Positions 15,202 to 23,628 of a stretch of 46,828 nucleotides of DNA are shown in pieces; position 1 is the stretch's first letter; each line of letters begins with the position of its first letter. The notes below the pieces were generated by a model. That model had not been told where the DNA came from and searched no databases. It saw nothing but the letters and a program-made list of their open reading frames with translations. Both the position numbers and the translations under genes were made by a program. This DNA is from JAHFRG01 sp041495205. Its GTDB lineage: Bacteria > Pseudomonadota > Gammaproteobacteria > Burkholderiales > JAHFRG01. Location of the stretch: the NCBI GenBank assembly GCA_041495205.1, contig JBGQCF010000013.1, positions 1 to 46,828 on the forward strand, in the 5' to 3' direction.

Positions 15202-16320
15202 ATGCCGAAAAAAGACTACTACGAAATACTCGGCGTCAACCGCGATGCCTCAGATCAGGAAATCAAGAAAGCTTATCGCAAGCTGGCGATGAAGTATCAT
15301 CCGGACCGCAATCCGGACAACCCCAAGGCCGAGGAGCAGTTCAAGGAAGCCAAGCAGGCGTACGAGACCCTCACCGATCCCGAGAAGCGCGCGGCCTATG
15401 ATCAATTCGGCCATGCCGGGGTTGATCAGCAAGCGGGCATGGCCGGAGCAGGCGCCGGCTTCGGCGGCTTTGCCGACGCTTTCAGCGATATCTTCGGGGA
15501 TATCTTCGGCGGCGTACACAGCCATTCCGGCGTCTACCGTGGCGCCGATCTGCGTTACAACCTGGAAATTTCGCTGGAAGAAGCGGCGCGCGGCACTGAT
15601 ACCCGTATCCGCATTCCCACCATGGCGGTATGCGAAACCTGCCACGGCTCCGGCGCCAAGCCCGGCACCAAGCCGCTCACCTGCTCCACCTGCGGCGGCC
15701 ACGGCCAGGTGCGCATGCAGCAGGGATTCTTCTCGATCCAGCAAACCTGCCCGAAGTGCCACGGCAGCGGCAAGGTCATTCAAGAGCCGTGCGCGACATG
15801 CCACGGCGCAGGCCGCATCAAGCAACACAAGACCCTCTCAGTCAAGATACCGATGGGAATAGACGATGGCGACCGCATCCGTTTGAGCAGCGAAGGCGAG
15901 GCCGGGGTCAACGGCGGGCCGCCGGGGGATTTATATGTGGTGATCCACATCAGGCCGCACCAGGTGTTTACCCGTGATCACAGCGATCTGCACTGCGAAA
16001 TGCCAATCAGCTTTACCGCAGCTGCGCTCGGCGGGGAAATAGAAATTCCCACGCTGGATGGCTCCGCCAAGCTCAGGATTCCCGCCGAGACGCAAAGCGG
16101 CAAGGTGTTCCGCCTGCGCGGCAAAGGCATCAAGGGCGTGCGCAGCACATCCTACGGCGATCTGCTGTGTCACGTGGTGGTGGAAACACCAGTCAGTCTC
16201 ACCGCGCGCCAGCGCGAGTTGCTGATGGAGCTGGAAACCATCAACCAGCGCGACGGCTCGCGCCACAACCCGCGCGCAAAATCCTGGATGGACAAGGTTC
16301 GCGAGTTTTTTGAATCTTAA
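15202..16320 (+). CDS. dnaJ: Chaperone DnaJ (Hsp40)
   Basis: DnaJ delivers clients to DnaK and stimulates its ATPase. The 372-residue protein has all the standard parts: a J domain from MPKKDYYEILGV with the HPD motif in YHPDRNPDN, a Gly/Phe-rich linker (about 75-110), and four zinc-finger repeats CETCHGSG, CSTCGGHG, CPKCHGSG and CATCHGAG. The C-terminal client-binding domains follow. ATG 15202 is set by family alignment; the ribosome site is weak and a long hairpin lies just upstream. The stop codon lies in the loop of another hairpin, and the last codons are the start of a tandemly duplicated segment. Confidence 0.99.
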   Translation: MPKKDYYEILGVNRDASDQEIKKAYRKLAMKYHPDRNPDNPKAEEQFKEAKQAYETLTDPEKRAAYDQFGHAGVDQQAGMAGAGAGFGGFADAFSDIFGDIFGGVHSHSGVYRGADLRYNLEISLEEAARGTDTRIRIPTMAVCETCHGSGAKPGTKPLTCSTCGGHGQVRMQQGFFSIQQTCPKCHGSGKVIQEPCATCHGAGRIKQHKTLSVKIPMGIDDGDRIRLSSEGEAGVNGGPPGDLYVVIHIRPHQVFTRDHSDLHCEMPISFTAAALGGEIEIPTLDGSAKLRIPAETQSGKVFRLRGKGIKGVRSTSYGDLLCHVVVETPVSLTARQRELLMELETINQRDGSRHNPRAKSWMDKVREFFES

Positions 16321-16498
16321 TCGCGAACCTTGCGGCGAAGGCTAACATGGACAAGGTCCATGTTATGCCGGAGCCACAAGTCCAGAATTTTCTGAACCTT
16401 AATCGCGAACCTTGCGGCCCTTCGGATCCGCTCAGGGCAGGCTTCGGCTAACATGGGCAAGGTCCATGTTATGCCCGAGCCACAAGTCCAGAATTTTT
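16294..16498 (+). repeat. Tandem duplication with hairpins at the dnaJ 3' end
   Basis: Unit 1 runs from TGAATCTTAATCGCG (16311, inside the last dnaJ codons) to CCAGAATTTT (16391). Unit 2 runs from TGAACCTTAATCGCG (16393) to about 16497. Unit 2 has about 24 extra bases (16418-16441) of REP-like sequence. Each unit carries an ACATGG(A/G)C AAG GTCCATGT hairpin. CAAGGTTCGCGA (16293-16304) also pairs perfectly with TCGCGAACCTTG (16321-16332) around the stop codon. No gene is present. Confidence 0.75.
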
Positions 16499-16533
16499 CG
16501 CGCAGTAAGCAGATTTGATCAAACGGTAATCTG

Positions 16534-16560
16534 TGGGGCGGACAACCGCCCCATTTTTTT
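16534..16560 (+). terminator. Intrinsic terminator after dnaJ
   Basis: TGGGGCGG, loop ACAA, CCGCCCCA (16534-16553), followed by seven T (16554-16560). A strong, compact terminator for the plus-strand grpE-dnaK-dnaJ transcript. It lies 14 bases before the convergent end of the RND permease gene. Confidence 0.95.
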
Positions 16561-16574
16561 GCGGCGCCCCGCCG

Positions 16575-19500
16575 TTACGAGGAAGCGGCGCCGATTTCAA
16601 CGCGGCGCTTGGCGCGCTTCGCTGCGAGCCAGTTCTGGAAGGATTCGAGATAGAGGTAAATCACCGGCGTGATATAGAGTGTGAGAAGCTGCGAGACGAG
16701 CAAGCCGCCCACCACCGCCAGACCCAGCGGGCGGCGCGCCTCGGAACCCGTGCCCACTCCTATAGCAATCGGCAGGCTCGCCAGCAGCGCGGCCATTGTA
16801 GTCATCATGATCGGGCGGAAGCGCACGATGCACGCCTCGTAAATCGCGTCGAACGGCTTCCTGCCGGCGCGCTGCGCCCCGATCGCGAAGTCAATCATTA
16901 TGATAGCGTTTTTCTTGACGATGCCGACCAGCATGATGACGCCGACGAAGGCGTACATGTCGAGATCGTAATGGAACAGCAGCAGCGTAATCAGCGCCCC
17001 CAGGCCCGCGGTCGGCAAACCGGAGAGGATGGTGAGCGGATGGACAAAACTCTCGTAGAGAATACCGAGCACGATGTAAATCACCAGTATCGCCATAACG
17101 AGCAGATAGCCCATGTTCTGCAGCGATGCCTGGAACGCCTGCGCTGCGCCCTGGAAGCTCGCGCTGAGTGTCGCCGGTGCGCCGATTTCGCTTTTCATCT
17201 TCTCTATCTGCCGGAGCGCGTCGCTGAGCGAGACGCCGGGCGGCAGGTCGAAGGAAATGGTCGCCGCCGGCAACTGCCCCTGGTGATTGATGGTCAACGT
17301 GCCCACGCCGGGGCGCAGCCGGGCGACCGCGCTGAGCGGCACCAGCGCCCCGCTGCTCGAGCGCACGTAGAGCATGGAGAGTGCCGAGCTGTCGCGCTGA
17401 TACTTTGGCTCGAGCTCCATGATCACCCAGTACTCGTTGCTGGGCGTGTAGATGGTCGAAACCTGGCGCGAACCGTAGGCGTCGTAAAGCGCGTTTTCAA
17501 TCTGCTGCGAAGTCACGCCGAGAGCGGAGGCCTTGTCGCGGTCGATTTCCACCATCACCTGCGGGTTGGAAATCTGCAGGTCGCTGGTGACATCGCGAAA
17601 GCCGGGCAACTGCCTGATCTTGGCTTCAATCAGCGGCGTCCAGTGATACAGCACCTCGGTATCGGCGTCCTGCAGCGTGTATTGATACTGGCTTTTGGTC
17701 AGCACGCCGCCGATGCGGATGGTCGGCAGGTTTTGCAGATAGACCTTGATTCCGGGAATTACCGCGACTTTGGGGCGCAGTTCCTGAATCACCTCATCGG
17801 CGCTCAATCTCTGGCCGCGCGGCTTCAGGCGGATGAAGACACGTCCCAGGTTCAGCGACTGGCTGGAGCCGCTGGCGCCGATGAAGGACATGATGGACGC
17901 CACATTGGGATCGGCGCGGATGATGCCGGCGACCGCCTGCTGCTGTTTGGCCATCGCCTCGAAGGAAATGTCCTGCGCCGCCTCGGTGAAGACGAAAAGC
18001 TGGCCGGTGTCCTCGCTTGGCAGAAAACCTTTGGGCATTATCACAAACAGCCAGGCGGTGGCAATGACAATCGCGGCAAACACCCCCAGAGTGAAGCGCT
18101 GGTGGCGAAGGGTCCACTTCAGGCTTGTGTCGTAGACGTGCTTCATTCCCTCAAAAAAAGCTTCGCTTGCCGCATACAGGCGCCCGTGCCGCTGCTCATG
18201 CGCGGGACGCAGCAGGCGGCTGCACAGCATGGGCGTGAGCGTAAGCGACACGAAGCCTGAAATCAGCACCGCAGTGATGATGGTTACGGCGAATTCATGC
18301 AGCAGCTTACCCAGCACCCCGCCCATGAACAGCACCGGAATGAACACTGCGACGAGCGACAGCGTCATGGACAGAATGGTAAAGGCGATTTCTTTCGAGC
18401 CATTGAGCGTGGCCTGCAATGCGCTTTCGCCGCTCTCCATGTGGCGGGTAATGTTTTCCAGCATCACAATCGCATCATCCACCACGAAGCCCACGCACAA
18501 GGTGAGCGCCATCAATGACAGATTGTCCAGGCTGTAGCCCAGCAAATACATGACCGAGAACGTGCCGATAATGGAAAACGGCAAAGCCAGGCTGGGAATA
18601 ACGGTCGCCGACAAGTTGCGCAAAAACAGGAAAATCACCATCACCACCAGAGCCAGCGCCAGCAAAAGCGAAAATTGCACGTCGTTGACCGAAGCACGGA
18701 TGGACTCCGACCGGTCGTAAAGCACCGCCATGCTGACCCCGGCAGGCATTTGGGCGCGGAATTCGGGCAGCAGTTTTTTGATGTTATCCACCACTTCGAC
18801 GGTATTCGTCCCGGGCTGCCGCTGAATGCTCAGCACGATACCGCGCGCGCCGTTGTACCAGGCGGCCACCTTGTTGTTTTGCACGCTGTCGCTCACCTTG
18901 CCCAACTCGTGCAACCGCACCGGCGCGCCGTTGCGGTAAGTGACGATCACCGGCCGGTAGGCAGCGGCGTCCTGCAGCTGACCGCTCGCCTGGATGGTGA
19001 CGGTACTGTGCTGGCCGTTTAAGGTGCCGGTGGGCAGATTGACGTTGTGCTGGTCGAGCGCCTGTTCGACTTCGTCTATGCCAATGCCCTTTGCCGCCAG
19101 GGCGCTGGGGTCGAGCTGCACGCGCACCGCGTATTTCTGCGCGCCGAATACCTGCACCTGCGCCACGCCGTTGATCATGGAAATACGCTGCGCCATCAGC
19201 GTTTCCGCGTATTCATCGACCGTCGACAGCGGCAGAGTCTCGGAAGTCAGCGCCAGGTAGAAAACCGGCGCGTCCGCGGGGTTGACCTTGCGGTAGGAAG
19301 GCGGGCTCGTCAGCGTGGGCGGAAGCTGTTTCTGCGCGAGCGAAATCGCCGACTGCACGTCCTGCGCAGCCGCATCGATATTGCGATCCAGCGAAAACTG
19401 CAGGGTGACCTGGCTGATGCCCTGCGCGCTCACCGAACTCATCGAATCGAGACCGGCAATCGTCGAAAACTGCTTTTCCAGCGGCGTGGCCACCGCGGAA

Positions 19501-19679
19501 GCCATGGTCTCGGGGCTGGCGCCCGGAAGCTCCGCCGACACCTGAATGGTCGGGAAATCCACATTGGGGAGCGCGCTCACCGGCAGCAGGCGGTAGCTGA
19601 TGAGGCCGAACAGCAAAATCCCCATCATGACCAGGATGGTCATGACCGGGCGGCGGACGAATAACTCCGGAATGTTCAC
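16575..19679 (-). CDS. RND efflux permease, HAE1 family (MdtB/MdtC/AcrB-like)
   Basis: An inner-membrane proton antiporter that exports hydrophobic and amphipathic compounds across the envelope together with a fusion protein and an outer-membrane channel. The 1034-residue protein starts MNIPELFVRRPVMTILVMMG and has the pattern of 12 membrane helices with two large periplasmic loops. The proton-relay Asp pair is in GFVVDDAIVMLENI (near 400). The start is GTG 19679, overlapping the fusion-protein stop codon as GTGA. SALPNVDFPTIQVSAELPGA resembles the MdtB/MdtC branch. Substrate is unknown. No outer-membrane factor lies nearby, so it probably borrows a TolC-type channel. Confidence 0.95.
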   Translation of the reverse strand: MNIPELFVRRPVMTILVMMGILLFGLISYRLLPVSALPNVDFPTIQVSAELPGASPETMASAVATPLEKQFSTIAGLDSMSSVSAQGISQVTLQFSLDRNIDAAAQDVQSAISLAQKQLPPTLTSPPSYRKVNPADAPVFYLALTSETLPLSTVDEYAETLMAQRISMINGVAQVQVFGAQKYAVRVQLDPSALAAKGIGIDEVEQALDQHNVNLPTGTLNGQHSTVTIQASGQLQDAAAYRPVIVTYRNGAPVRLHELGKVSDSVQNNKVAAWYNGARGIVLSIQRQPGTNTVEVVDNIKKLLPEFRAQMPAGVSMAVLYDRSESIRASVNDVQFSLLLALALVVMVIFLFLRNLSATVIPSLALPFSIIGTFSVMYLLGYSLDNLSLMALTLCVGFVVDDAIVMLENITRHMESGESALQATLNGSKEIAFTILSMTLSLVAVFIPVLFMGGVLGKLLHEFAVTIITAVLISGFVSLTLTPMLCSRLLRPAHEQRHGRLYAASEAFFEGMKHVYDTSLKWTLRHQRFTLGVFAAIVIATAWLFVIMPKGFLPSEDTGQLFVFTEAAQDISFEAMAKQQQAVAGIIRADPNVASIMSFIGASGSSQSLNLGRVFIRLKPRGQRLSADEVIQELRPKVAVIPGIKVYLQNLPTIRIGGVLTKSQYQYTLQDADTEVLYHWTPLIEAKIRQLPGFRDVTSDLQISNPQVMVEIDRDKASALGVTSQQIENALYDAYGSRQVSTIYTPSNEYWVIMELEPKYQRDSSALSMLYVRSSSGALVPLSAVARLRPGVGTLTINHQGQLPAATISFDLPPGVSLSDALRQIEKMKSEIGAPATLSASFQGAAQAFQASLQNMGYLLVMAILVIYIVLGILYESFVHPLTILSGLPTAGLGALITLLLFHYDLDMYAFVGVIMLVGIVKKNAIIMIDFAIGAQRAGRKPFDAIYEACIVRFRPIMMTTMAALLASLPIAIGVGTGSEARRPLGLAVVGGLLVSQLLTLYITPVIYLYLESFQNWLAAKRAKRRVEIGAASS

Positions 19680-20848
19680 GATCCGGCTTGCGGCTTTTGG
19701 AGATCCACTTTCGCTCCCGGCGTCAAGCGCAGCTGGCCGTTGGTCACCACTTGCTCGCCGGAGTTGAGGCCTTTTGCCACCACGGTTTCCGCACCTTCCG
19801 CCCAGGCCACCTCCACGTCGCGGATTTCGGCGGTAAGATCGGGCTTGACCACATACACATACTGGCCTTTGGGCCCGGTTTGCACCGCGTGGCTCGGCAC
19901 GACAATAGCGTCAGGCTGTGTATACAAGGTCAAAGCTACGTTGGCGAACTGGCCCGGCCATAAAATTTTTTCCTGATTCTCGAACACCGCCTTGAGCCTG
20001 ATGGTGCCGGTCGCCGCATCCACGGTGTTGTCAACAAACGCGAGCTTGCCGGTCAACGGCGGCGTGTTCGTATTCGGCAGCGTTACCTCGACACTCACCG
20101 TGCCTTGCGCCTGGTAGCGGCGGATTTCGCCGAGATACTGTTCAGGCACGGAGAAATTCACGTAAATCGGCGCAATCTGGTTGATGACCACCAGGGGATT
20201 GGTATCGTTGGCTTTCACGAGATTGCCTTCTTGGATCATGATCTTGCCGGTGCGGCCGCTAATCGGCGAACGGATCCTGGTGTATTCCAGCTGCACCCTG
20301 GCATTCTCCACCGCCGCCTGGTCGGCGTGGGCGGTCGCTTCGGCAGCGTCGCGATTGGTGCGGATCTGCGCGTAAAATTCGTTGGACACAAAATTCTTCT
20401 GCAGCAGATCCTGATAGCGGCGCTCCTGCGCGCTGGCGTTCTGCAGCTGCGCCTGGTCGCGCAACAAGTTGGCTTGCGCCTGTCGCAACTGTGCTTCGAA
20501 GGAGCGCGGGTCGATTTCAAAAATGAGCGCGTCCTTCTGCACATCCTGCCCTTCCTTGAAGTGCGCTCTCATGATTTGCCCGTCCACCCGTGCTTTCACC
20601 GCCACGGTAGCGTAGGCTTCGATGTTGCCGATGCCGCGGATGCGCACCGGCATCACTTTCTTTTCAACCGTCGCAACCGTGACCGGCACCGCCGGGCCCG
20701 CGGCCTTGTTCTGCTTGGCTTGGGAATCCTCCCCGGAACAGGCGGCGATGGCGGCAATCATCGCTGCCGCGACCATCCCGGCCGCAGCAACCGCCGCGGC
20801 TCGAGAAAGCCGCTTTACTGCAAAGGGAAAAACATCAGATTGCCACAT
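19676..20848 (-). CDS. RND efflux membrane fusion protein, lipoprotein
   Basis: Periplasmic adaptor of the adjacent RND pump. From ATG 20848 the 390-residue product has a basic N-terminus, a hydrophobic alanine-rich core and a lipobox ending AIAAC. The biotinyl-lipoyl-like half follows (VDGQIMRAHFKEGQDVQKDALIFEI), then a helical hairpin rich in Gln/Ala (about 115-185), the second lipoyl half (IRSPISGRTGKIMIQEGNLV) and the beta-barrel domain. The frame is open a further 79 codons upstream, but that part is Arg/Cys-rich and unlike the family. It overlaps the permease start by four bases. Confidence 0.93.
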   Translation of the reverse strand: MWQSDVFPFAVKRLSRAAAVAAAGMVAAAMIAAIAACSGEDSQAKQNKAAGPAVPVTVATVEKKVMPVRIRGIGNIEAYATVAVKARVDGQIMRAHFKEGQDVQKDALIFEIDPRSFEAQLRQAQANLLRDQAQLQNASAQERRYQDLLQKNFVSNEFYAQIRTNRDAAEATAHADQAAVENARVQLEYTRIRSPISGRTGKIMIQEGNLVKANDTNPLVVINQIAPIYVNFSVPEQYLGEIRRYQAQGTVSVEVTLPNTNTPPLTGKLAFVDNTVDAATGTIRLKAVFENQEKILWPGQFANVALTLYTQPDAIVVPSHAVQTGPKGQYVYVVKPDLTAEIRDVEVAWAEGAETVVAKGLNSGEQVVTNGQLRLTPGAKVDLQKPQAGS

Positions 20849-21044
20849 ATTTTCGGCTGGGTTTACCCTGAAACAGATTTGATAGCGATAATCTCCATAA
20901 AGTTCGGCGCCGAGGGCGAAAGCGCAGCCGGAAATAACCCTTCGGCTTCGGCATAATCTACACCAAAAGCGCATCCCATATTGGCCGGAACACCTTCCAA
21001 TTAAACAGCGGCAGAGGAAAAATTCGCCATCAGGATTGCCGCGC

Positions 21045-22433
21045 TCAGGCGCGCCGCCAGACTGTTCCATGCGGCGTGTCTTCAAGAACGATTCCGGCCT
21101 TCAGCAACTCGTCCCGAATGCGGTCGGACTCGGCGAAGTTGTTCGCCTTGCGCGCTGCGGCACGCGAAGCAATGAGTTCTTCGATGCGCGCCGGATTCAG
21201 CGCCGCGCGCCCGCCGGCTTCGTCTTCGCCCGGCACCGATTGCAGGTAAACTTGAGGCTCGCGCTGTAATAAGCCCAGAACTCCGGCAAGCGCTGTAAGC
21301 AATCCCGCTTGCTGCGGAGAGCGCGTCTTGTTCACTTCGTTTGCAAGATCAAACAGGACAGCCACAGCTTCGGGCGTATTAAAGTCATCGTCCATCGCTT
21401 CCTTGAATCGCGCCGCATAGGGTTCCTGCCAATTTATTTTCGCCTTTGCCGCATCAACCCCTTTTAACGCGGTATAGAGCCTGGTCAACCCATGCCGCGC
21501 ATCGTCAATGTGCTGCTCGGAATAACTCAAGGGACTGCGGTAATGCGTGCGCAGGATGAAAAAGCGCACCACCTCCGCGTCGTATTTTTTCAGTATCTCG
21601 CGCACAGTGAAAAAATTGCCGAGCGACTTGGACATCTTTTGCTCATCCACCCGCACGAAACCGTTGTGCATCCAGTAATTGACAAAAGCGTGGCCGTTGG
21701 CGCCTTCGGATTGGGCGATTTCGTTTTCATGGTGGGGAAACTGCAAATCCTGGCCGCCGCCATGAATATCAAAGTGGCTGCCAAGATTCCGTTCGCTCAT
21801 TACCGAGCATTCGATATGCCAGCCGGGGCGTCCTTTGCCCCACGGTGAATCCCATTCGGGCTCGCCGGGCTTGGCCGCTTTCCACAGCGCGAAATCCAGC
21901 GGGTCGTGTTTATCCGTTCCGATTTCCACGCGCTCCCCCGCGCGCAAGTCATCCAGCGATTTGCCGGAGAGCTTGCCGTAACCGGGAAACTTGTGCACGT
22001 CGTAATACACATCGCCATTGGCGGCGCGGTAGGCAAGACCCTTGTCCATGAGTTTTTCGATCATCCGCACCATGTCGGGAACATAAGCGGTGGCGCGCGG
22101 CTCGGACACCGGCTTCTCCACGCCCAATGCGGCGGCATCTTCGTGCATGGCCTGAGTGAAGCGCGCGGTAAGCGCGGCGACCGGCTCACTATTTTCGGCG
22201 GCGCGCTTGATGATTTTGTCGTCAATGTCGGTGATGTTGCGCACATAATTCACTGCATATCCCGACGCCCTCAACCAGCGCTGCACCACGTCGAATACCA
22301 TCATCACGCGCGCATGCCCGAGGTGGCAGTAGTCGTACACCGTCATGCCGCAGACGTACATGCCCACCTTGCCGGGGGAAATCGGCACGAAAGGCTGCTT
22401 TTCGCGGGTCAGGGTGTTGTAGATTTTCAGCAT
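21045..22433 (-). CDS. cysS: Cysteinyl-tRNA synthetase
   Basis: Class I aminoacyl-tRNA synthetase charging tRNA-Cys. From ATG 22433 the 462-residue protein begins MLKIYNTLTREKQPFVPI, the family start. The zinc and active-site segment MYVCGMTVYDYCHLGHAR contains the HIGH-type signature. Zinc ligands in GWHIECSVM and FPHHENE are present, and the KMSKS loop is KMSKSLGNF. An extra 23 upstream codons in frame are unlike the family and were dropped. It is divergent from the TPR gene; the RND pair lies 196 bases downstream on the same strand. Confidence 0.97.
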   Translation of the reverse strand: MLKIYNTLTREKQPFVPISPGKVGMYVCGMTVYDYCHLGHARVMMVFDVVQRWLRASGYAVNYVRNITDIDDKIIKRAAENSEPVAALTARFTQAMHEDAAALGVEKPVSEPRATAYVPDMVRMIEKLMDKGLAYRAANGDVYYDVHKFPGYGKLSGKSLDDLRAGERVEIGTDKHDPLDFALWKAAKPGEPEWDSPWGKGRPGWHIECSVMSERNLGSHFDIHGGGQDLQFPHHENEIAQSEGANGHAFVNYWMHNGFVRVDEQKMSKSLGNFFTVREILKKYDAEVVRFFILRTHYRSPLSYSEQHIDDARHGLTRLYTALKGVDAAKAKINWQEPYAARFKEAMDDDFNTPEAVAVLFDLANEVNKTRSPQQAGLLTALAGVLGLLQREPQVYLQSVPGEDEAGGRAALNPARIEELIASRAAARKANNFAESDRIRDELLKAGIVLEDTPHGTVWRRA

Positions 22434-22516
22434 GGCTTCCGTGGAGGGACTGCGCGCAAAATCATCAACTGGCGTGTGGGTGCAAAGTGGGTTTCCCACC
22501 AAGCAACAGAGGGTGA

Positions 22517-22546
22517 TTGTGAATTAAGCGGGCTTCTTGGTAGAAT
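22517..22546 (+). promoter_or_regulatory. Possible sigma-70 promoter of the TPR gene
   Basis: TTGTGA (22517-22522), 18 bases, then TAGAAT (22541-22546). Initiation near 22553 would leave a leader of about 33 bases before ATG 22586. Both boxes match four of six consensus bases or better. It is the best candidate in the cysS/TPR divergent gap. Confidence 0.5.
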
Positions 22547-22585
22547 CAGCTTATTTTGAATTTAAAGGCGAAAAAGTATACCACA

Positions 22586-23587
22586 ATGAAAAAACCCGAC
22601 ATTGCGGCTTTGCTCTTGCTGCTGGCGCTGGCGACGTTCGGCCTGCGTGCAGCGGCCGACGAACTGCAGGATGCCAACGCACTGTTCAAGCAAGGCAATC
22701 AGGCGCAAGCGCTGGATAAGGTGAACAGCTATCTCGCCAGTCACCCCAAGGATGCCAAGGCGCGCTTTCTGCAAGGCCTGATTTTCACCGAGCAAAACAA
22801 GACTGCGGAAGCGATCAAGGTATTCACCTCGCTCACCGAGGATTATCCCGAACTGCCGGAGCCGTACAACAATTTGGCGGTGCTGTATGCCGCACAGGGC
22901 CAATACGACAAGGCCAGAAACGCGCTGGAAACCGCAATACGCACGCATCCCAGTTACGCCACCGCCCACGAAAACCTCGGCGATATCTACGCCAAGCTGG
23001 CAACACAGGCGTATGACAAAGCCCTGCAGTTCGACAAAACCAATACCACTGCGCAAACCAAGCTGGAACTCATCAAGGAGCTGTTTTCCAGCAGCCCGCG
23101 GGCGGCAAAGGTAACCGCCAAAACCGATACCGCGAAAACCGACACAGTAGCCGCAGTCACTCCATCAACTCCAGAGCCGCAAAAAGTAAAAACGGATAAT
23201 GCAGCCAAGGATAGTCCGCCGCTCGCCACAGCCGCTGCAGGCGACGATACCCAAGATGTACTCAAAACCGTCAATGATTGGGCCAAGGCTTGGTCGAAGG
23301 GTGATGTTGCTGCCTATCTCGCCTTCTATGCACAGGACTTCAAAACACCCACCGGGGAAAGCCGCGAGGCTTGGGAAAAATCCCGCAAAGAACGCATCTC
23401 CAAGTCCATGTCCATACAGGTTACAGTCACAGACCCTAAAGTCACGCTCAGTGACGCAACGCACGCCAAGGCGGGCTTCAAGCAGGATTATCGCTCCAAA
23501 ACCTTGAAAAGCACGACAGCAAAAAACCTGCTTCTGGTCAAATCAGGTGACAAGTGGTTAATTCAAAGAGAACAGGCAGGCCATTGA
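22586..23587 (+). CDS. TPR protein with C-terminal Cds6/NTF2-like domain
   Basis: A 333-residue exported protein. The N-terminus MKKPDIAALLLLLALATFG is a signal peptide, probably cleaved near AAA. Three or four tetratricopeptide repeats fill residues about 25-165 (for example EPYNNLAVLYAAQGQYDKARNAL). A Thr/Ala/Lys-rich linker follows. The last 110 residues (from about DVLKTVNDWAKAWSKGDV) fit an NTF2-like fold of the type joined to L,D-transpeptidases (Cds6), with YLAFYAQDF...REAWEKSRKERISKS. The next gene is an L,D-transpeptidase with a similar tail and overlapping frame. Possibly a partner or scaffold for peptidoglycan cross-linking; the role is inferred from context only. Confidence 0.8.
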   Translation: MKKPDIAALLLLLALATFGLRAAADELQDANALFKQGNQAQALDKVNSYLASHPKDAKARFLQGLIFTEQNKTAEAIKVFTSLTEDYPELPEPYNNLAVLYAAQGQYDKARNALETAIRTHPSYATAHENLGDIYAKLATQAYDKALQFDKTNTTAQTKLELIKELFSSSPRAAKVTAKTDTAKTDTVAAVTPSTPEPQKVKTDNAAKDSPPLATAAAGDDTQDVLKTVNDWAKAWSKGDVAAYLAFYAQDFKTPTGESREAWEKSRKERISKSMSIQVTVTDPKVTLSDATHAKAGFKQDYRSKTLKSTTAKNLLLVKSGDKWLIQREQAGH

Positions 23588-23628
23588 AACATCCAGGGCA
23601 CAATGCTCCCCGCTCTCTTAAGCGGCAC

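Noticed and set aside
16533..18260. A 575-codon plus-strand open frame opposite the RND permease
   Set aside because: It lies wholly antisense to a well-supported permease gene and begins in the dnaJ terminator. The product is Arg/His/Gln-rich with no domain.
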